A stretch of DNA of 64,000 nt from Aldrovandia affinis (Eukaryota; Chordata; Actinopteri; Notacanthiformes; Halosauridae): assembly GCA_029706075.1 (NCBI GenBank), contig JAINUG010000087.1, forward strand, positions 2,768,501 to 2,832,500, written 5' to 3'. Shown one piece after another: positions 11,712-23,557 of the stretch (the stretch's first letter is position 1; each line of letters begins with the position of its first letter). The position numbers and the translations under genes are program-made. Below the pieces are notes generated by a model. That model ran no database searches, had not been told where the DNA came from, and saw only the letters and a program-made list of their open reading frames with translations.

Positions 11712-12748
11712 GGAGTAGACAAAATAATATAAATTGATTTTGAAGTAACTAGATGAAATTAAAAAGGAGTCTACACGTGTGTTACATTTTTATGTCAATA
11801 CTAATTACCAATATGTTTCTGCTATAAAATACATTTTAAAATCAACACTTTAATATGGGAGTTTCTAAAGCAACATGAGAGATCCAACAGATTTTGACAT
11901 TTTCAAATACTTGCAGGTGCATCAGTCACAGCAACAGCAAAATTATTTAATGTGTCATGGGGAAGAGTGTCCAAAATGATGATGGCATATGTCAAACAAG
12001 GAAAAACTGCATCAGGAAAGAGGAACAGTGGTCGCAAGCCAAAACCCACTGGCAGGGATAGATGGGCACTTAACAGGGTACACCTCTGTAAATCTAAAAC
12101 TCTATGTCGTCAGCTTTATGGTAGGGCTGCCATTCGGAAACCACTTGTAACCAAGGCCAATGCACAGCAATGCATAACCTGGAGTAATGAGCAAAATACC
12201 TGGACTTCTGAACAGTGGATAAAACTAATATGGTCTGATGAGTAGTCTTTTATTGTTTTCCTAGATCTGGGCGGGTTTATGTTTGGAGAAAGCCAAAGGA
12301 AGCCTTCACCACACATTGCCTGTTCCCAACTGTTAAACATGGTGTTGGATCGAACATTGTTTCCTCAAGATGTTCCCATATTTTAAGATGATGGCCATAC
12401 ACACTGCTAAACGGATTCAAGAGTGGGTTTATGAACACTATGATGAAGTCACACACCTTCCATGGCCTCCCCAATCACTAGATCTAAACATTATTGAACC
12501 TTTATGAGAAGATCTGGAACATGTGTGTGGAGTAGATTTCCACAGCCTTCCTCTCTCAAAGAACTGGAGGCTTTCCTTTTTGAAGAATGATCCAACATCC
12601 CACTACAAACAGTTTAATAAATCACTTGTATAACAGCATTCCAAGAAGGATTGAAGCTGTTCTGAAGGCAAAGGGCGGAAAATTCCTTATTAGTTAATGA
12701 ATATTCATATATTGTTTGATTTCCCCATTATTTTGTCTACACCCTCTG
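11709..12748 (+). mobile_element. Tc1-like element with both ends, 1.04 kb
   Basis: The left end reads CAGGGAGTAGACAAAATAAT. The inverse of the right end reads CAGAGGGTGTAGACAAAATA. TA dinucleotides follow the right end, as expected for Tc1/mariner insertion at TA. Inside lies a degenerate transposase on the same strand: a helix-turn-helix region at about 11920-12060 (NVSWGRVSKMMMAY), a central part ending WIKLIWSDE (catalytic first aspartate region), and a C-terminal part near 12465-12510 (WPPQSLDLNIIEPL-like) with the DLN.IE motif. Internal stops (near 12243 and 12506) and frame changes disable it. The length is close to a full Tc1 element. Confidence 0.85.
11920..12700 (+). pseudogene. Tc1-like transposase pseudogene
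   Basis: This is the coding remnant inside the 1.04 kb element. It is readable in pieces from the DNA-binding domain (GASVTATAKLFNVSWG) through GRKPKPTGRDRWAL and the first catalytic block WSDE. A stop then follows, and further pieces lead to the DLNIIEP block, with a stop after EPL. It is a cut-and-paste enzyme of the DDE class in intact relatives. At least two stops and one frame change make it non-functional. Confidence 0.8.
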
Positions 12749-12918
12749 TATATATTGCATAAAACCTTATTGAAAAAACGTCTCACTATGCACTTGTGGT
12801 AGCATTTTTGATTATAGATGCGCTCAATTGACATCACTTATCACCGAGAGCCAGAATTCTCACTGAAAAACAAACCTTTTAAATATAATCGACTCAGCCC
12901 TGAGCACTTGCAGAAAAC

Positions 12919-14511
12919 CACTGCACACATGAAGGAGGCTGAAGCATTACTCCCCCACTGCACACAGGAAGGAGACTGAAGCATTACTCCCCCCACAGTG
13001 CACATGAAGGAGGCTGAAGCATTACTCCCCTCACAGCACACATGAAGGAGGCTGAAGCATTACTCCCCTCACAGCACACATGAAGGAGGCTGAAGCATTA
13101 CTCCCCTCACAGCACACATGAAGGAGGCTGAAGCATTACTCCCCTCACAGCACACGTGAAGGAGGCTGAAGCATTACTCCCCTCACAGCGCACATGAAGG
13201 AGGCTGAAGCATTACTCCCTCACAGCACACATGATGGAGACTGAAGCATTACTCCCCTCCACAGTGCACATGATGGAGACTGAAGCATTACTCTCCTCAC
13301 AGCGCACATGAAGGAGGCTGAAGCATTACTCCCCTCACAGTGCACATGAAGGAGGCTGAAGCATTACTCCCCCACAGCACACATGAAGGAGGCTGAAGCA
13401 TTACTCCCGTCACAGCGCACATGAAGGAGACTGAAGCATTACTCCCCTCCACAGCACACATGAAGGAGGCTGAAGCATTACTCCCCCCACAGCGCACATG
13501 AAGGAAGCTGAAGCATTACTCCCCTCCACAGCACACATGAAGGAGACTGAAGCATTACTCCCCCACAGCACACATGAAGGAGACTGAAGCATTACTCCCC
13601 TCCACAGTGCACATGATGGAGACTGAAGCATTACTCTCCTCACAGCGCACATGAAGGAGGCTGAAGCATTACTCCCCTCACAGTGCACATGAAGGAGGCT
13701 GAAGCATTACTCCCCTCACAGCACACATGAAGGAGGCTGAAGCATTACTCCGTCACAGCGCACATGAAGGAGACTGAAGCATTACTCCCCTCACAGCACA
13801 CATGAAGGAGGCTGAAGCATTACTCCCCCACAGCGCACATGAAGGAAGCTGAAGCATTACTCCCTCCACAGCGCACATGAAGGAGGCTGAAGCATTACTC
13901 CCCTCCACAGCACACATGAAGGAGACTGAAGCATTACTCCCCCACAGCGCACATGGAGGAGGCTGAAGCATTACTCCCCCCACTACACACATGAAGGAGG
14001 CTGAAGCATTACTCCCCCCACTACACACATGAAGGAGGCTGAAGCATTACTCCCCCCACTACACACATGAAGGAGGCTGAAGCATTACTCCCCCACTACA
14101 CACATGAAGGAGGCTGAAGCATTACTCCCCTCACAGCGCACATGAAGGAGGCTGAAGCATTACTCCCCCACAGCACACATGAAGGAGGCTGAAGCATTAC
14201 TCCCTCACAGCGCACATGAAGGAGACTGAAGCATTACTCCCCACTGCGCACATGAAGGAGGCTGAAGCATTACTCCCCTCACAGCACACATGAAGGAGGC
14301 TGAAGCATTACTCCCCTCACAGTGCACATGAAGGAGACTGAAGCATTACTCCCCCACTGCGCACATGAAGGAGGCTGAAGCATTAGTCCCCCACTGCGCA
14401 CATGAAGGAGACTGAAGCATTACTCCCCTCACAGCACACATGAAGGAGGCTGAAGCATTACTCTCCCACAGTGCACATGGAGGAAGCTGAAGAATTGCTC
14501 CCCCACCTCAT
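12919..14511. repeat. 38-bp minisatellite, about 42 copies
   Basis: I counted about 42 units, each containing ACATGAAGGAGGCTGAAGC followed by a C-rich spacer of variable length (ATTACTCCCC plus TCACAGC or CCACTAC variants). Units vary mainly in spacer length (36-40 bp) and at a few positions (GGAGGC/GGAGAC, GAAGG/GATGG). The minus strand yields long in-frame repetitive frames (CAV.GVMLQ.PS type), which are by-products of the repeat and not genes. Confidence 0.97.
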
Positions 14512-15258
14512 TCAAACACACACTCCCCCCTGTGTCAACTATAAGAGACAATTCGGGCCCTGGGCTGAGTTCTTGGCAGAGAGGACCTCTTGCTTGTTTT
14601 GCAAGGGTCAAGATGACCCTTGTGAAAACGTGATGTATTGTATCTTGAAATACAGAATCCAGTACCAAACGAATACATTTTACATGTGGTTTCATGCATA
14701 TTGGAAAGTACATAGTACTGTCCACGCACTGTAAAATGTATGCATAAATAATGTAACATGCATGCATAAATAGATTTGTTTTTACATAAATTGAAAGATT
14801 TAGATATATAGATATATATATATACTGTATATTTTATAATGCATATTCTGACAAAAAGTATCGTCCCTGGGCTTTCTATTTCATATTTTTGTTTTATATT
14901 GACAGATAATTTATTAATCTGGTAAATGGAAAGATTTATATACTGTATATTCAGTTCCCATTGCTGCAACGTCCAACGTCAATTTGTGTGCCGACTAGTA
15001 TGCCCGTAGCATAGTGTAGCCAGCTGCCTCTTCCCTTCACTCTGCAGACCAGCGGCTCAGCTGTGCAGGCAGGGTTCTGAAGGACTGCGCTACTTCCGCA
15101 GCTGACGCAGGCAGGCTGCAGGCACCCGATCGATCAGACGAGTTGCTCTTTAGCGATTAGGCGGGGGGATTACGCTACCTAAAGAGACCCTCTCTCCCTG
15201 GGCCCCGCTGGTGAATTATGTGGCACTCTGAGGGAACATCACCACACTCACATAGATT
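14512..15258. other. Unannotated AT-rich DNA
   Basis: Contains TA-rich patches near 14795-14835 and a more GC-balanced stretch at 15000-15170. Open frames here are short and unlike any family I know. Confidence 0.35.
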
Positions 15259-15405
15259 GGTTCTGTGTGGCTCAGCAGGTAGAGCATGGCGTTGGCAACG
15301 CTTAGGTTGTGGGTTCAATTCCCACTGGGACCACATATACTGAACAAATGTATGCATTCACAACTGTAAGTCTCTTTGGATAAAAGTGTCTGCTAAATGG
15401 CGTAT
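15259..15405 (+). mobile_element. tRNA-derived SINE with L2-type tail
   Basis: The head looks like a tRNA gene with an A box (TGGCTCAGCAGGTAGAG) and a B box (GGTTGTGGGTTCAATTCCC). After a short linker comes the tail gtaagtctctttggataaaa and then gtgtctgctaaatgg, the 3' end shared by fish SINEs and their partner L2 LINEs. RNA polymerase III would transcribe an active copy, and the partner LINE would copy it. A sister copy lies at 58155 on the other strand. Confidence 0.9.
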
Positions 15406-15409
15406 ATTA

Positions 15410-16690
15410 CTTTGAATGAGCGCGTAAGCTGGCTGTGCCACCCTACAGCACCCTCCTACTGCTTTGCCATACAGGTTGCGCCTCACCCCGCTTTAGTAAA
15501 GGACCAAGCCCTATGACATTTCCATTGAGGTTAGGAACGCTTTAGTCGTTCTATGCAGGGATGATGCCTCAGGTTTGTATTTCCGATTACCTCTAGATTA
15601 CCCATAATGCCGTCTGGCCCCGAGTTGGCTCTGCGTAAGATGTCAGAATTACACAGAGCGATTTCAAAACACATGCAATCAGCACTAAACTGTTGTTTCT
15701 GTGTCTGCATTTGTTGCGTCCGTCAGTCTGCATCTCTTCACGTGAATTGTGCCATTTATTCTTATTATGCTTTTGCGGAATAAAGCGTTGTGCAGCACCA
15801 TCAGCCCTCCGGGCACCACCAGAAACCTCGGCACGCTGGCGCTCTCAACCCGAGGTCACCTAGCCACAGCACAGCCGAAAAAACTGGCTTGCCTCAGATT
15901 TTGTTTTTATCGTGCATCCTCCTGGTTAATTGAATGATGGGGGTGCAGAAAAAGACATTTCGTTCTTTAATTTCCTGGAAAGAGAGAGACTGCCAGTCTG
16001 CACAGGGGCGTCTCCGGCTGTTCATTAATTCACCGAGGGAGCAGGGAGAGATGCAGCAGCTCACCATGTGGTTACAGCGAGGGGAGGGGAGTGGGGGGGG
16101 TATTTGATCTTGTATGCGACCTGCAGCGCCGGGCTGTGTGAGAGTGTGCCTGATCACTCAGAGGCTAAATTAATCTTGCACCAGGCTGGCAATGACCACT
16201 CCCCTGCAGCTGCTCTCTGATTGGGTGGCGATGGGATGGCCATCACGAGTGTGAGGTGAGAGCAGACAGATCAGCCCTGCCCCTGACTCGCTGTGATAGC
16301 CTGGGTCCCCTCTGCTCAATCTGGAACAAGTTCCAGCGGCCCCCCTGTAACAACCCCACCACCACCACCACCACCCCTGGGCATCTGTGTGTTTAGGAGG
16401 AGGAGCTCCGCCCCTTGTCACCTCTGCCTGGAAGCATCAGGTTGCCACAGGCAGGGCACTGCTGGTTTGGAAACCTTTAGAGTGTTGTCGAAGGTCTGCT
16501 GACCGATATGTTCACTTTTTTTCCCTTTCTATTAAAGTTTGGTGGGTTTTGCAAGAGACACAGTGTGCAGGAGTTTTCTTCAGCATAGAGTGGCGTCGTA
16601 TACAAATCTTTACTGAGAGAATGGCGACCAAGGGTCACTTCACAGCAACAAACGACGATAGCGAAGCTGCACAAATTTGTCTCTCCTTTC
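15410..16690. other. Unannotated DNA with a C-rich patch
   Basis: A CCA/CCCC-rich patch lies at 16340-16382. No recognised gene or repeat family. Long overlapping frames at 16293-16734 lack family resemblance. Confidence 0.35.
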
Positions 16691-16694
16691 AAGA

Positions 16695-17055
16695 TATAAG
16701 ACTAGCTGTTATTGTCTTTGGGATGAGACGTTAAACAGAGGTCCTGATTGGCTGTGGACATTAAATATCCTCTGGCACTTACCGTAAAGAGTAGGTTGTT
16801 CCCCAGTGTCCTGGTCAAATTACCAACATGCCTCTTTCAATCTGCCGCCTATTCATCCCGCAGTTTAATTGGTTTAATAAGTCCCTCCCTTTCCACCTCA
16901 GCTGATGTGTGGTGAGAGTTCTGCCACAAAATGGCTGCCGTGCATCACCCAGGTGGGTGCTACACATTGGTGGTGGTTGAGGTGAGTTCCCCCATTCACT
17001 GTGAAGTGCTTTGGATTCCTTGAAAGGGGCTATATAAAACTCAATGAATAGAATA
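16695..17055 (+). mobile_element. Teleost interspersed repeat (non-LTR-type 3' region)
   Basis: The run contains gggatgagacgttaaac, then tgtcctggtcaaattacc, gatgtgtggtgagagt, gtgctacacattggtggtgg and finally a gtgaagtgctttgg... gggctatataaaa end. I recognise this as a common fish interspersed repeat ending in a 'gcgctatataaatg'-type tail. The exact family name is uncertain. A tRNA-headed SINE starts just after it. Confidence 0.6.
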
Positions 17056-17067
17056 TAATTATATCCT

Positions 17068-17300
17068 GGCCTCCCGCGTGGTCCAGTGGTTACGACGTTA
17101 GACACTGGCCACGGAGACCGGGATTCGATTCCCCGTCCCGCCAGAGTCGGCTCTTCGTTGCTTTGCCTTCGTACCTACCGGTCGCAGGACTACGGCAGCG
17201 AACTCACATTACTAGGGGGGGATTGACATAAAATAGTGGGTCTAATTGGCTACTAAAATGGGATAAAATCTGAAACAAAATCTTTAAAAAAATATGTATA
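17068..17300 (+). mobile_element. tRNA-derived SINE (GTGGTCCAGTGGTTA head)
   Basis: The tRNA-like head has an A box GTGGTCCAGTGGTTACGAC and a B box GGGATTCGATTCCCC. A shortened body and a tail with taattggctactaaaatggg and aaatctgaaacaaaatc follow, ending in an A-rich run. The same family occurs in reverse at 26895-27219, where the body is longer, so this copy has an internal deletion. Confidence 0.85.
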
Positions 17301-18594
17301 TATAATTATATCCTATTCTATTGTTTATGTATTTATCCATCAGCACACTGTGGCCAAAAATGTAAAGGGGAATGAATTACAGCACCGTACAAAGCCAGGA
17401 TAAAATTGGAAAACTCTTCAAAATGACATTTTAGGAGGCTGGCATTATGGTATGGTTTTTCTCTGTGAGATTTGTATAGAGAGTGATGTGCTTGTTAACA
17501 CAAGGACACAATGTCTTTCTGTGGGGCTGCTTAATGAGGCTTTTCTTGTACGTATCAGCTGATGTCTGTCCCATTGACAATTTTGCATTTCACGTGTTCC
17601 AAACAATTTGTTTTTTCATCTAGCCTGAGCAGACAGCCAATTTGTCAGCGACGCCTTGTTTAGCAGGGAAAACAGGCCCTATTATTGTGACACATTTGGC
17701 TTCTGGGTTTTCCTTAGTACTGCGCTTATTACCACAAATCCTGCCCTCGGAGCATCCTCTTGCCTCATGTGAATGCGTACAGTGATCCATATATGGGGTT
17801 TTTCATCTTTCGGTGTCAGTTGGGGTAATTCGCCCTGACTAGCACGTTGCCAGATACACAGTGCCACTATGAATGAGTCATATGTACTCCTGTATCTTGT
17901 GTACTGTTTTCTTTCTTTCTTTTTCTTTCTGTGCATTCATACTTCCTTGTGCTTAGCTTGGGCCCACTTTTCTTCTTCCTCCTATTTTATTTCTCTCTGT
18001 CACCTTATTTCAACGAGTAAACACCAAACCCAAAACAAAACTGCTTCTAACTTCTTAATAGGCACTAAAAATGTACACTTTTAACTGGGGATTTAGACAG
18101 ATTTTGTATTGCTTGGGTATTGGCCATGATAAACTAATTGACTAATTTAACACTAATTCATTACCTGGATCAGTATGTAGCTGCTTGTTAAGTTCTATAC
18201 ATTTATGGTTTCTCGCCAATATTCAGAAGTAGAGCCTTGGATGATTAATTGATTTGACAAATGTTCCTGCCTGAAAGTAAATGCAGCCCCCTTTGCAGTG
18301 AGTCATTATTAACATGGAAATAACTGCAGCTTGGTTACAGTGCTTGTGGGGAGCAAGGGGAGCCAGGTTCACAGCTTCATATTGACCTAAAGCCCCTTTG
18401 GAGCCACCGAATCTGGCTGAGCCTTTGCCTTTGATTCATCCCAGCTGCACATCAAACAGACAATGTGGGGTGCTGAAAACCCTCCTTGATTTCCCGCGTA
18501 AGCATCGGGGGCCTGTGGAAGATCCAGCGGCAGGCCTTGGCAAGCCTCCCCGCTTTCCTGCGTGCTAACCCCAGTGTTGTTGTCCTCTTGGCAG
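17301..18594. other. Unannotated DNA, probably intron upstream of the first ADAM exon
   Basis: A CT-rich patch (tttctttctttctttttc) lies near 17911. No exon encoding a signal peptide was recognised here. Confidence 0.35.
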
Positions 18595-18674
18595 GGGAGC
18601 TCCAGGGACAGACCGTGGTGCCGCACTGGTTCTCCCGGGGGCGGACCAAGAGGGAGGCCAGGATCCCGCTGCAG
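18595..18674 (+). CDS. adam33: ADAM metalloprotease prodomain exon (ADAM33/ADAM19 type)
   Basis: An 80-nt internal exon. It follows a pyrimidine-rich acceptor ending in cttggcag and ends in CAG before a GT donor (gtcaga). The first two bases complete a codon begun in the previous exon, then 26 codons follow, ending exactly on a codon boundary. The peptide contains GQTVVPHW followed by a basic stretch. From memory of the family, a GQxVxPHW motif lies near the start of the mature prodomain of ADAM33, and ADAM19 has a looser version. ADAMs are membrane-anchored zinc metalloproteases whose prodomain keeps the enzyme inactive until furin-type cleavage in the secretory pathway. The 45406 exon fits as the next exon: same strand, compatible phase, continuous homology. 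No catalytic, disintegrin or transmembrane exons are in the window. The paralogue assignment (ADAM33, ADAM19 or ADAM12) is inference; the symbol is a best guess. Confidence 0.62.
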
Positions 18675-20560
18675 GTCAGAGCTGCTGTTTCCTTCACTGC
18701 TACTCTTAATGTCTATACCGTCTGGGGTGAAACGGGATGCCAGACAAAACGTCTTCCTGTGTCTTCATTGAAACTCCATACTGCCTTCTCTCACTCCAGA
18801 CCTTGTAGTCCACTTGCTTGTATGGAAGCTTCTTGCTGACTGAACCACCTTTTGGAGATGGAAGTACGATTTTCATGCTCTGATGCACTAATAAGTAGCT
18901 AATTACTCATGGTTTTATGGGGTAGGGAATCCTCCTACTCGATAAGACATCTTTCAGGAGAGTTTGGCACCAGAGGGTTGTCAGGAGACCGCTCCCTGTG
19001 AAGGCAATGACTGCAGATCAGTAGATGTGTCTCATCTCTCAGGCAATGCTGTTCATCACTGGTTGCGATGGCCTGAATTGTAATGCTGAATGCTAATTGA
19101 ATTTGTAGAGACTGGCTATTGTGTACACAGGGAGTTGCGTCCGGTGGGCAGGCTTGCTCTTTTGGACAGATCTGCCTATGGCACATGCAGGCAGCATATG
19201 TTGCCCTTCTGAACACACAGCACAGCAGAGGGAGAAGGGCTGGCGCCTGAAAAGAGTCAAGCGCTGAGCCCTGGCCCATTCTATTGACCTGAACGGACAT
19301 AATCCAGAGCCTTCTCCCCTGAATGTGGAATCGAACAGGACAAACCTTGTGATGTATCTAATTAGAGGGTGATCTACCTAGAGTTGGAAGGGTTGTTTTT
19401 GTAAATAGAACATTTATTTTGCTAAAACTAAACTCCCGTCTCATCATTGAAATTCTCTAACATAATGTGAAGAAAATAATTCTACCACAGTGGGACATCG
19501 TGAGAACGTTGTGCATATATGGAATATTCAGATACGTGCGTCAACCAAGCCCCCAAAAAAGGCACAATTTCTGCCTTTTCATGAGCTGTCACTGTCTGGA
19601 ATACTGTGTACACAGCCTACTGCTTTGCAGAGTTCAGTAGTAATTCTTGGAAGCATTCAGACAAAAGCTGGCAGGGAAAAACAACCGAATAGATTCTGAG
19701 CATTCACGAGCGAAGAAACCAACCTCCGCCTTGTCTGGGTCCCTTGCCCTGTCCTGATTTGCCCTGCGACTCCAAGCCCGTGGTTCATTCCTTTAACAGA
19801 GACTTTGCACTCCGATGGAAGCGTTGGGCCAGATTAACTTTTATCAGGGCGCGACGGTGACGTCTGCTTTGACGCCGAACAAGCCCAGACAGGCCCTTCA
19901 CCACAAAGAGGGACCGGAGTGCTGCTGAACCCGTCCGCCCTCAGCAATCGAAGCCTCTGTCTGCCACACGTCCCTGTCGCTCCTCATGGTCAACAGGACG
20001 AAAGGGGCTTGACAAGCCTCCCCTCCCAATAGGCACGGAATGTGTTGAAACGGGCGGACGCGAACACAAACCAACCTCAGGTCTGCCAGTCTGCCAGGTC
20101 TGCCAGTACGATCACCCTGGGAACGAAAGGGGCGGCCCGTGTGGAGTAATATCCGTCGCCGGCGCTGGCCCCCGGTCACGGTAGGCACGCGGAGGCGTCC
20201 CTCGCTGGTTACGGGCGGGCACACACCAAGCCAGGCAGATTAGACGGCAATCTGCCCCCGTTTCGCACTCCGCAGCGGGCAGCATGCCTCAGCTTTGATG
20301 TTGCTGGCACAGTAAAAGTCCTGTCGCTGCTGACGGGCTGATTTAGATCGATGGCTCCGGGGGGCTGGAGGTTGGTTTGGGGTTGGGGGGGCGGAGCTTA
20401 ACGAGAGCTGCCGTCTCCTTTCCCGGGCTCGCGGAAGGGGGCGGGCCGTGCCTCACCATAAATTGCAGGGAGCGGGCAGCTCCGGGTTCCCAGCATGCCT
20501 TTAATTCACAGAGATCGTGCTGGGTGCCGGAACGTGCTCAAAGACGGACAGCCAGCCATC
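18675..20560. other. Intronic DNA, GC-rich toward the right
   Basis: 19700-20560 is GC-rich with many CpGs and a tandem tctgccagtctgccaggtct near 20082. Frames on both strands show no family resemblance. Confidence 0.35.
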
Positions 20561-20589
20561 CCGCAGGGGGACGGAACACTACAGCCGAC

Positions 20590-20680
20590 TCGCCCCCGCG
20601 AGCTCATTTGCATGCCGAAGCCTTTGTGGAATATTAATGAGCAGATTATTGCCTGGCGTCCGCAGGGTGAAGGCTTCGGA
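20590..20680. promoter_or_regulatory. Octamer and SOX-like site cluster (candidate enhancer)
   Basis: An exact ATTTGCAT octamer lies at 20606-20613. A CTTTGT SOX-type core follows at 20622-20627 and a TAATGA homeodomain core at about 20635. The surroundings are non-repetitive. The function is inferred from motif arrangement only. Confidence 0.2.
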
Positions 20681-21145
20681 AAGTGGCCAGTGAAGGGCCC
20701 CTGCAATGCCCGATAGAGCTCTTCCATATAATGCACACCTGTATTCGGCAACTGTCTGGTTTGGATCCACGCTTGAAAAAGTGGTATAAAGTAAATACTG
20801 AAAAATGGAGCACTCTGACGTAATGCGATGGGAGTGACACTTCAGGTCTAGTGCCGTAGGTCTTTTATACACCCCCAATCATTTTAGCAGTAGCTTTTTG
20901 ACCTGTCATCTGTCATCACAGAGATAGAGGGAGAGAAAGAGAGAGGGTTAACAGAATCACTGAATCCCTCAGCAAATTGAAGCGATTTTCCCCCCATTGT
21001 TCGCCTTGGCTTTCAGTTCCTTTCAGTGTTCACATTCAATTACCTACTGCTACATTCATCTCTTACCCTGTGTACAATCTGTGTTACCCATGTTTCAAAC
21101 ACAGCAAATTCTGGCAGCCACTCTGCTGGGCACAAGACAATGTGT

Positions 21146-21292
21146 GCACGTCGGTGTGTGTGTGCGTGTGTGTGTTTGCTCTAGTGTGTGTGTGTGTGTG
21201 CATGTGCGTGTGTTTGCTGGAGAGTGTGTGTGTGTGTGTGTGTTTGATGGAGTGTGTGCGTGTGTGTGTGTGTGTTTTTCAGTGTGTGGGTG
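21146..21292. repeat. Interrupted (GT)n microsatellite
   Basis: GT runs with GC/TTTGCTGGAGAGT and TTTGATGGAGTG interruptions, giving a partial higher-order repeat of about 45 bp. Confidence 0.9.
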
Positions 21293-21624
21293 TACATGTT
21301 TGCCTTACTTTTGGATCACAGCCATCTGTTATTCCAGCAATGAGACTTTGGGTCCTCCTCAGTGCATTTGTCCTTGAGATTGAGCGGTAGTTCCGGAGGG
21401 AGCTGAAAGTGGCAATTGAAAGGCTTCCTCGTCCCCTGCAGCATGTGTAGTGGGATGCAGTGTGCCTGCTTCTCTGAGTCCTCTTCCAACATGACACTTA
21501 ACTAATCCAGCATGCCCTGCTTCTGACGAGCTCCAGGAAAGAGATTAGAGTGCTTGAGAAATACAGCACGGAGGCTAAAGGGCCCATGAAATAGCTGTTA
21601 TTAATATTAATAATCATACTGGTA

Positions 21625-21636
21625 CAGAGAGAGGAA

Positions 21637-21667
<31 letters not shown>

Positions 21668-21868
21668 ACAGGATAGACATACTTAGAGGAAGTATGTGTG
21701 TGACAGGAGATAATTAATTAGAGGAATTGTGTATGACAAGAGTGATGTACTTAGAGGAAGTGTGTGTGTGTGTGTGTGTGTGTGTGGCAGGAGAGATTTA
21801 ATTAGAGGAATTGTGTGTGACAGGAGATAAATACTTAGAGGAAGTGTGTGTACGACAGGAGAGACTTA
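21625..21868. repeat. GT-core minisatellite (agaggaa-gtgtgtg-acaggaga units)
   Basis: Six or so units of 30-60 bp have the form TTAGAGGAAGTGTGTG, a GT run of variable length, then ACAGGAGA. Length variation comes mostly from the GT core. Confidence 0.85.
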
Positions 21869-23557
21869 CTAAGAGTTACTGAAACACTTTAGTTTTTACA
21901 TCTACCATTAGATAGTTAGATAGCATTGCCAAAATCTCTTTCTAACAAGTCAACTTAAATAGCTTTAATGGAAATCATGTCTTTTTACTGTCTGCAGACG
22001 ATAATACAAACACCCAGAGCATGATATTTAATACACTGCTTGACAAGAGAGAACTCTATAGATGGAAGAAACCTGCTCCTGTGTTATATAAAAATATGTA
22101 CATGTACATCAGCATTTATGTTCTTGGCTGTTCGTTGTTATCATTAAGATTTCAAAATCATGTGTGGGGACTGGTCCTCTGTCGGTTGATTCATTTGGTT
22201 TGTCAGTATGATTTTCCTCTCTTTTAAACGTAATCTTGAAAGAGCATGTGCACAGCCATTTCTGTGCTTCCCTTACCTCAATCTCCCATACTTCTTTCTC
22301 ACGGTATATGATGCTATGAGATGTTGACGAAATGCTTGAAGACCAATTTTGCTGAACAAGACAGAATATTAAAGAGGTTTTGATTTATAATAAAATAAAA
22401 TAAAAATCTATCTATATTTCATATAGATTTCTACCACAACAAACATAAGAAAAAACATATGGGTTTACTTAAGTGCAGTGACTTAAGTAAAGAGTGGACA
22501 ATGAATCGGCTAGCTAACTATAATATGTCTGTTATTGGAGAATAGGGGAAATGGGTTTTCCTTTGCAAACATTTCCAATGATCGCATGGCAGGCAGATAG
22601 TTACAGGGCGACTGCTGAGGGTGTTGTGGGAAGCAATGGAATGCTTATCCCAGCAAAACTGACCTAAACGTATGGAAACCCTATAAGAGGAACAGATGCA
22701 GCAGGAAACCTGGATTATATATTGTCTCCCTCCACACTACCAGTGCAAGGTCATGGCCGTGCTTTTCATGTGCGAGGGCCTGGAAAGGCTGCCTAGTCAA
22801 ACTCAAGGGCAGAACAGCTGAAGAAAAGTAGCTTTGGAGTGTAACTGTCAGACCCCTGGTTTCCCTCTCTCACCCCTCGCCCCTCCCCCCCCACCCTTTC
22901 CAATCTCTCATCTGTGTCTGGTTACAGCACAAGGGCACAGGGAGCGGGGAGGGGGGTTGCTGAAACCGAACTAAAACACATGGGCACGCCTCGCCACAAC
23001 CTTCAGCCCTTTGGCCTACTTCCTGTCTCACCTCAGCACTAGGGTCAAGCACCGCTTGTGTGCCCTGTCCCTCAGGGTCCCTGGTTGCCAGAGGAAGCCT
23101 CTGTGCATGGCATTGGGTAGTGCATCAAGGAAAAAGAATTGTTGAAAAAGGCTGCGCCGAATAAAATGTCAGTGACGGTGCGAGTCCGAGACAATTGATT
23201 ACATAAATGGAAATAGGCCTACTTAAATAAGTCATGACCTCCACACCTTCAGGTTGTAATTTCTATAGCAGAAGACAGTGAATGATCATAAGAGAGCTTC
23301 TGAGATATATACTGGTGTGATCTTCTGAAGAATGTTGTGGCAGGTTGGTTTGCATTTCTAAAATAGAAATGAGAGTTTGACGAAAGTTCTTCACATGCTG
23401 GAAGTCTGTTGATGACTAAAAAGCACTCAGAGAAAAGTGTTCCAAGAATCCTGACGTCCTGTGCTGCTGATTATAGTGTTTGAGCGAGGAACTGTGGGCC
23501 TGTCGGCTGAAGGCTGGGAGACTTTGTGGGCAGTGATGCTAAAACAGTATGGCTCAA
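21869..23557. other. Intronic DNA, no gene seen
   Basis: A C-rich patch occurs near 22875-22900. No paired repeats or RNA gene recognised. Confidence 0.35.

Noticed and set aside
12919-14511. CRISPR-like array
   Set aside because: Repeats and spacers are not distinct; the whole unit repeats with spacer-length slippage, in animal DNA with no cas genes.
12841-14767. Several minus-strand frames with CAV.GVMLQ repeats
   Set aside because: By-products of the 38-bp minisatellite; no start context, splice sites or family resemblance.
15259-15330. Possible functional tRNA gene
   Set aside because: The A and B boxes are present but the cloverleaf is imperfect and a SINE body with L2 tail follows. 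The heads at 17068, 24425, 26895, 50841 and 58155 are also SINE parts.
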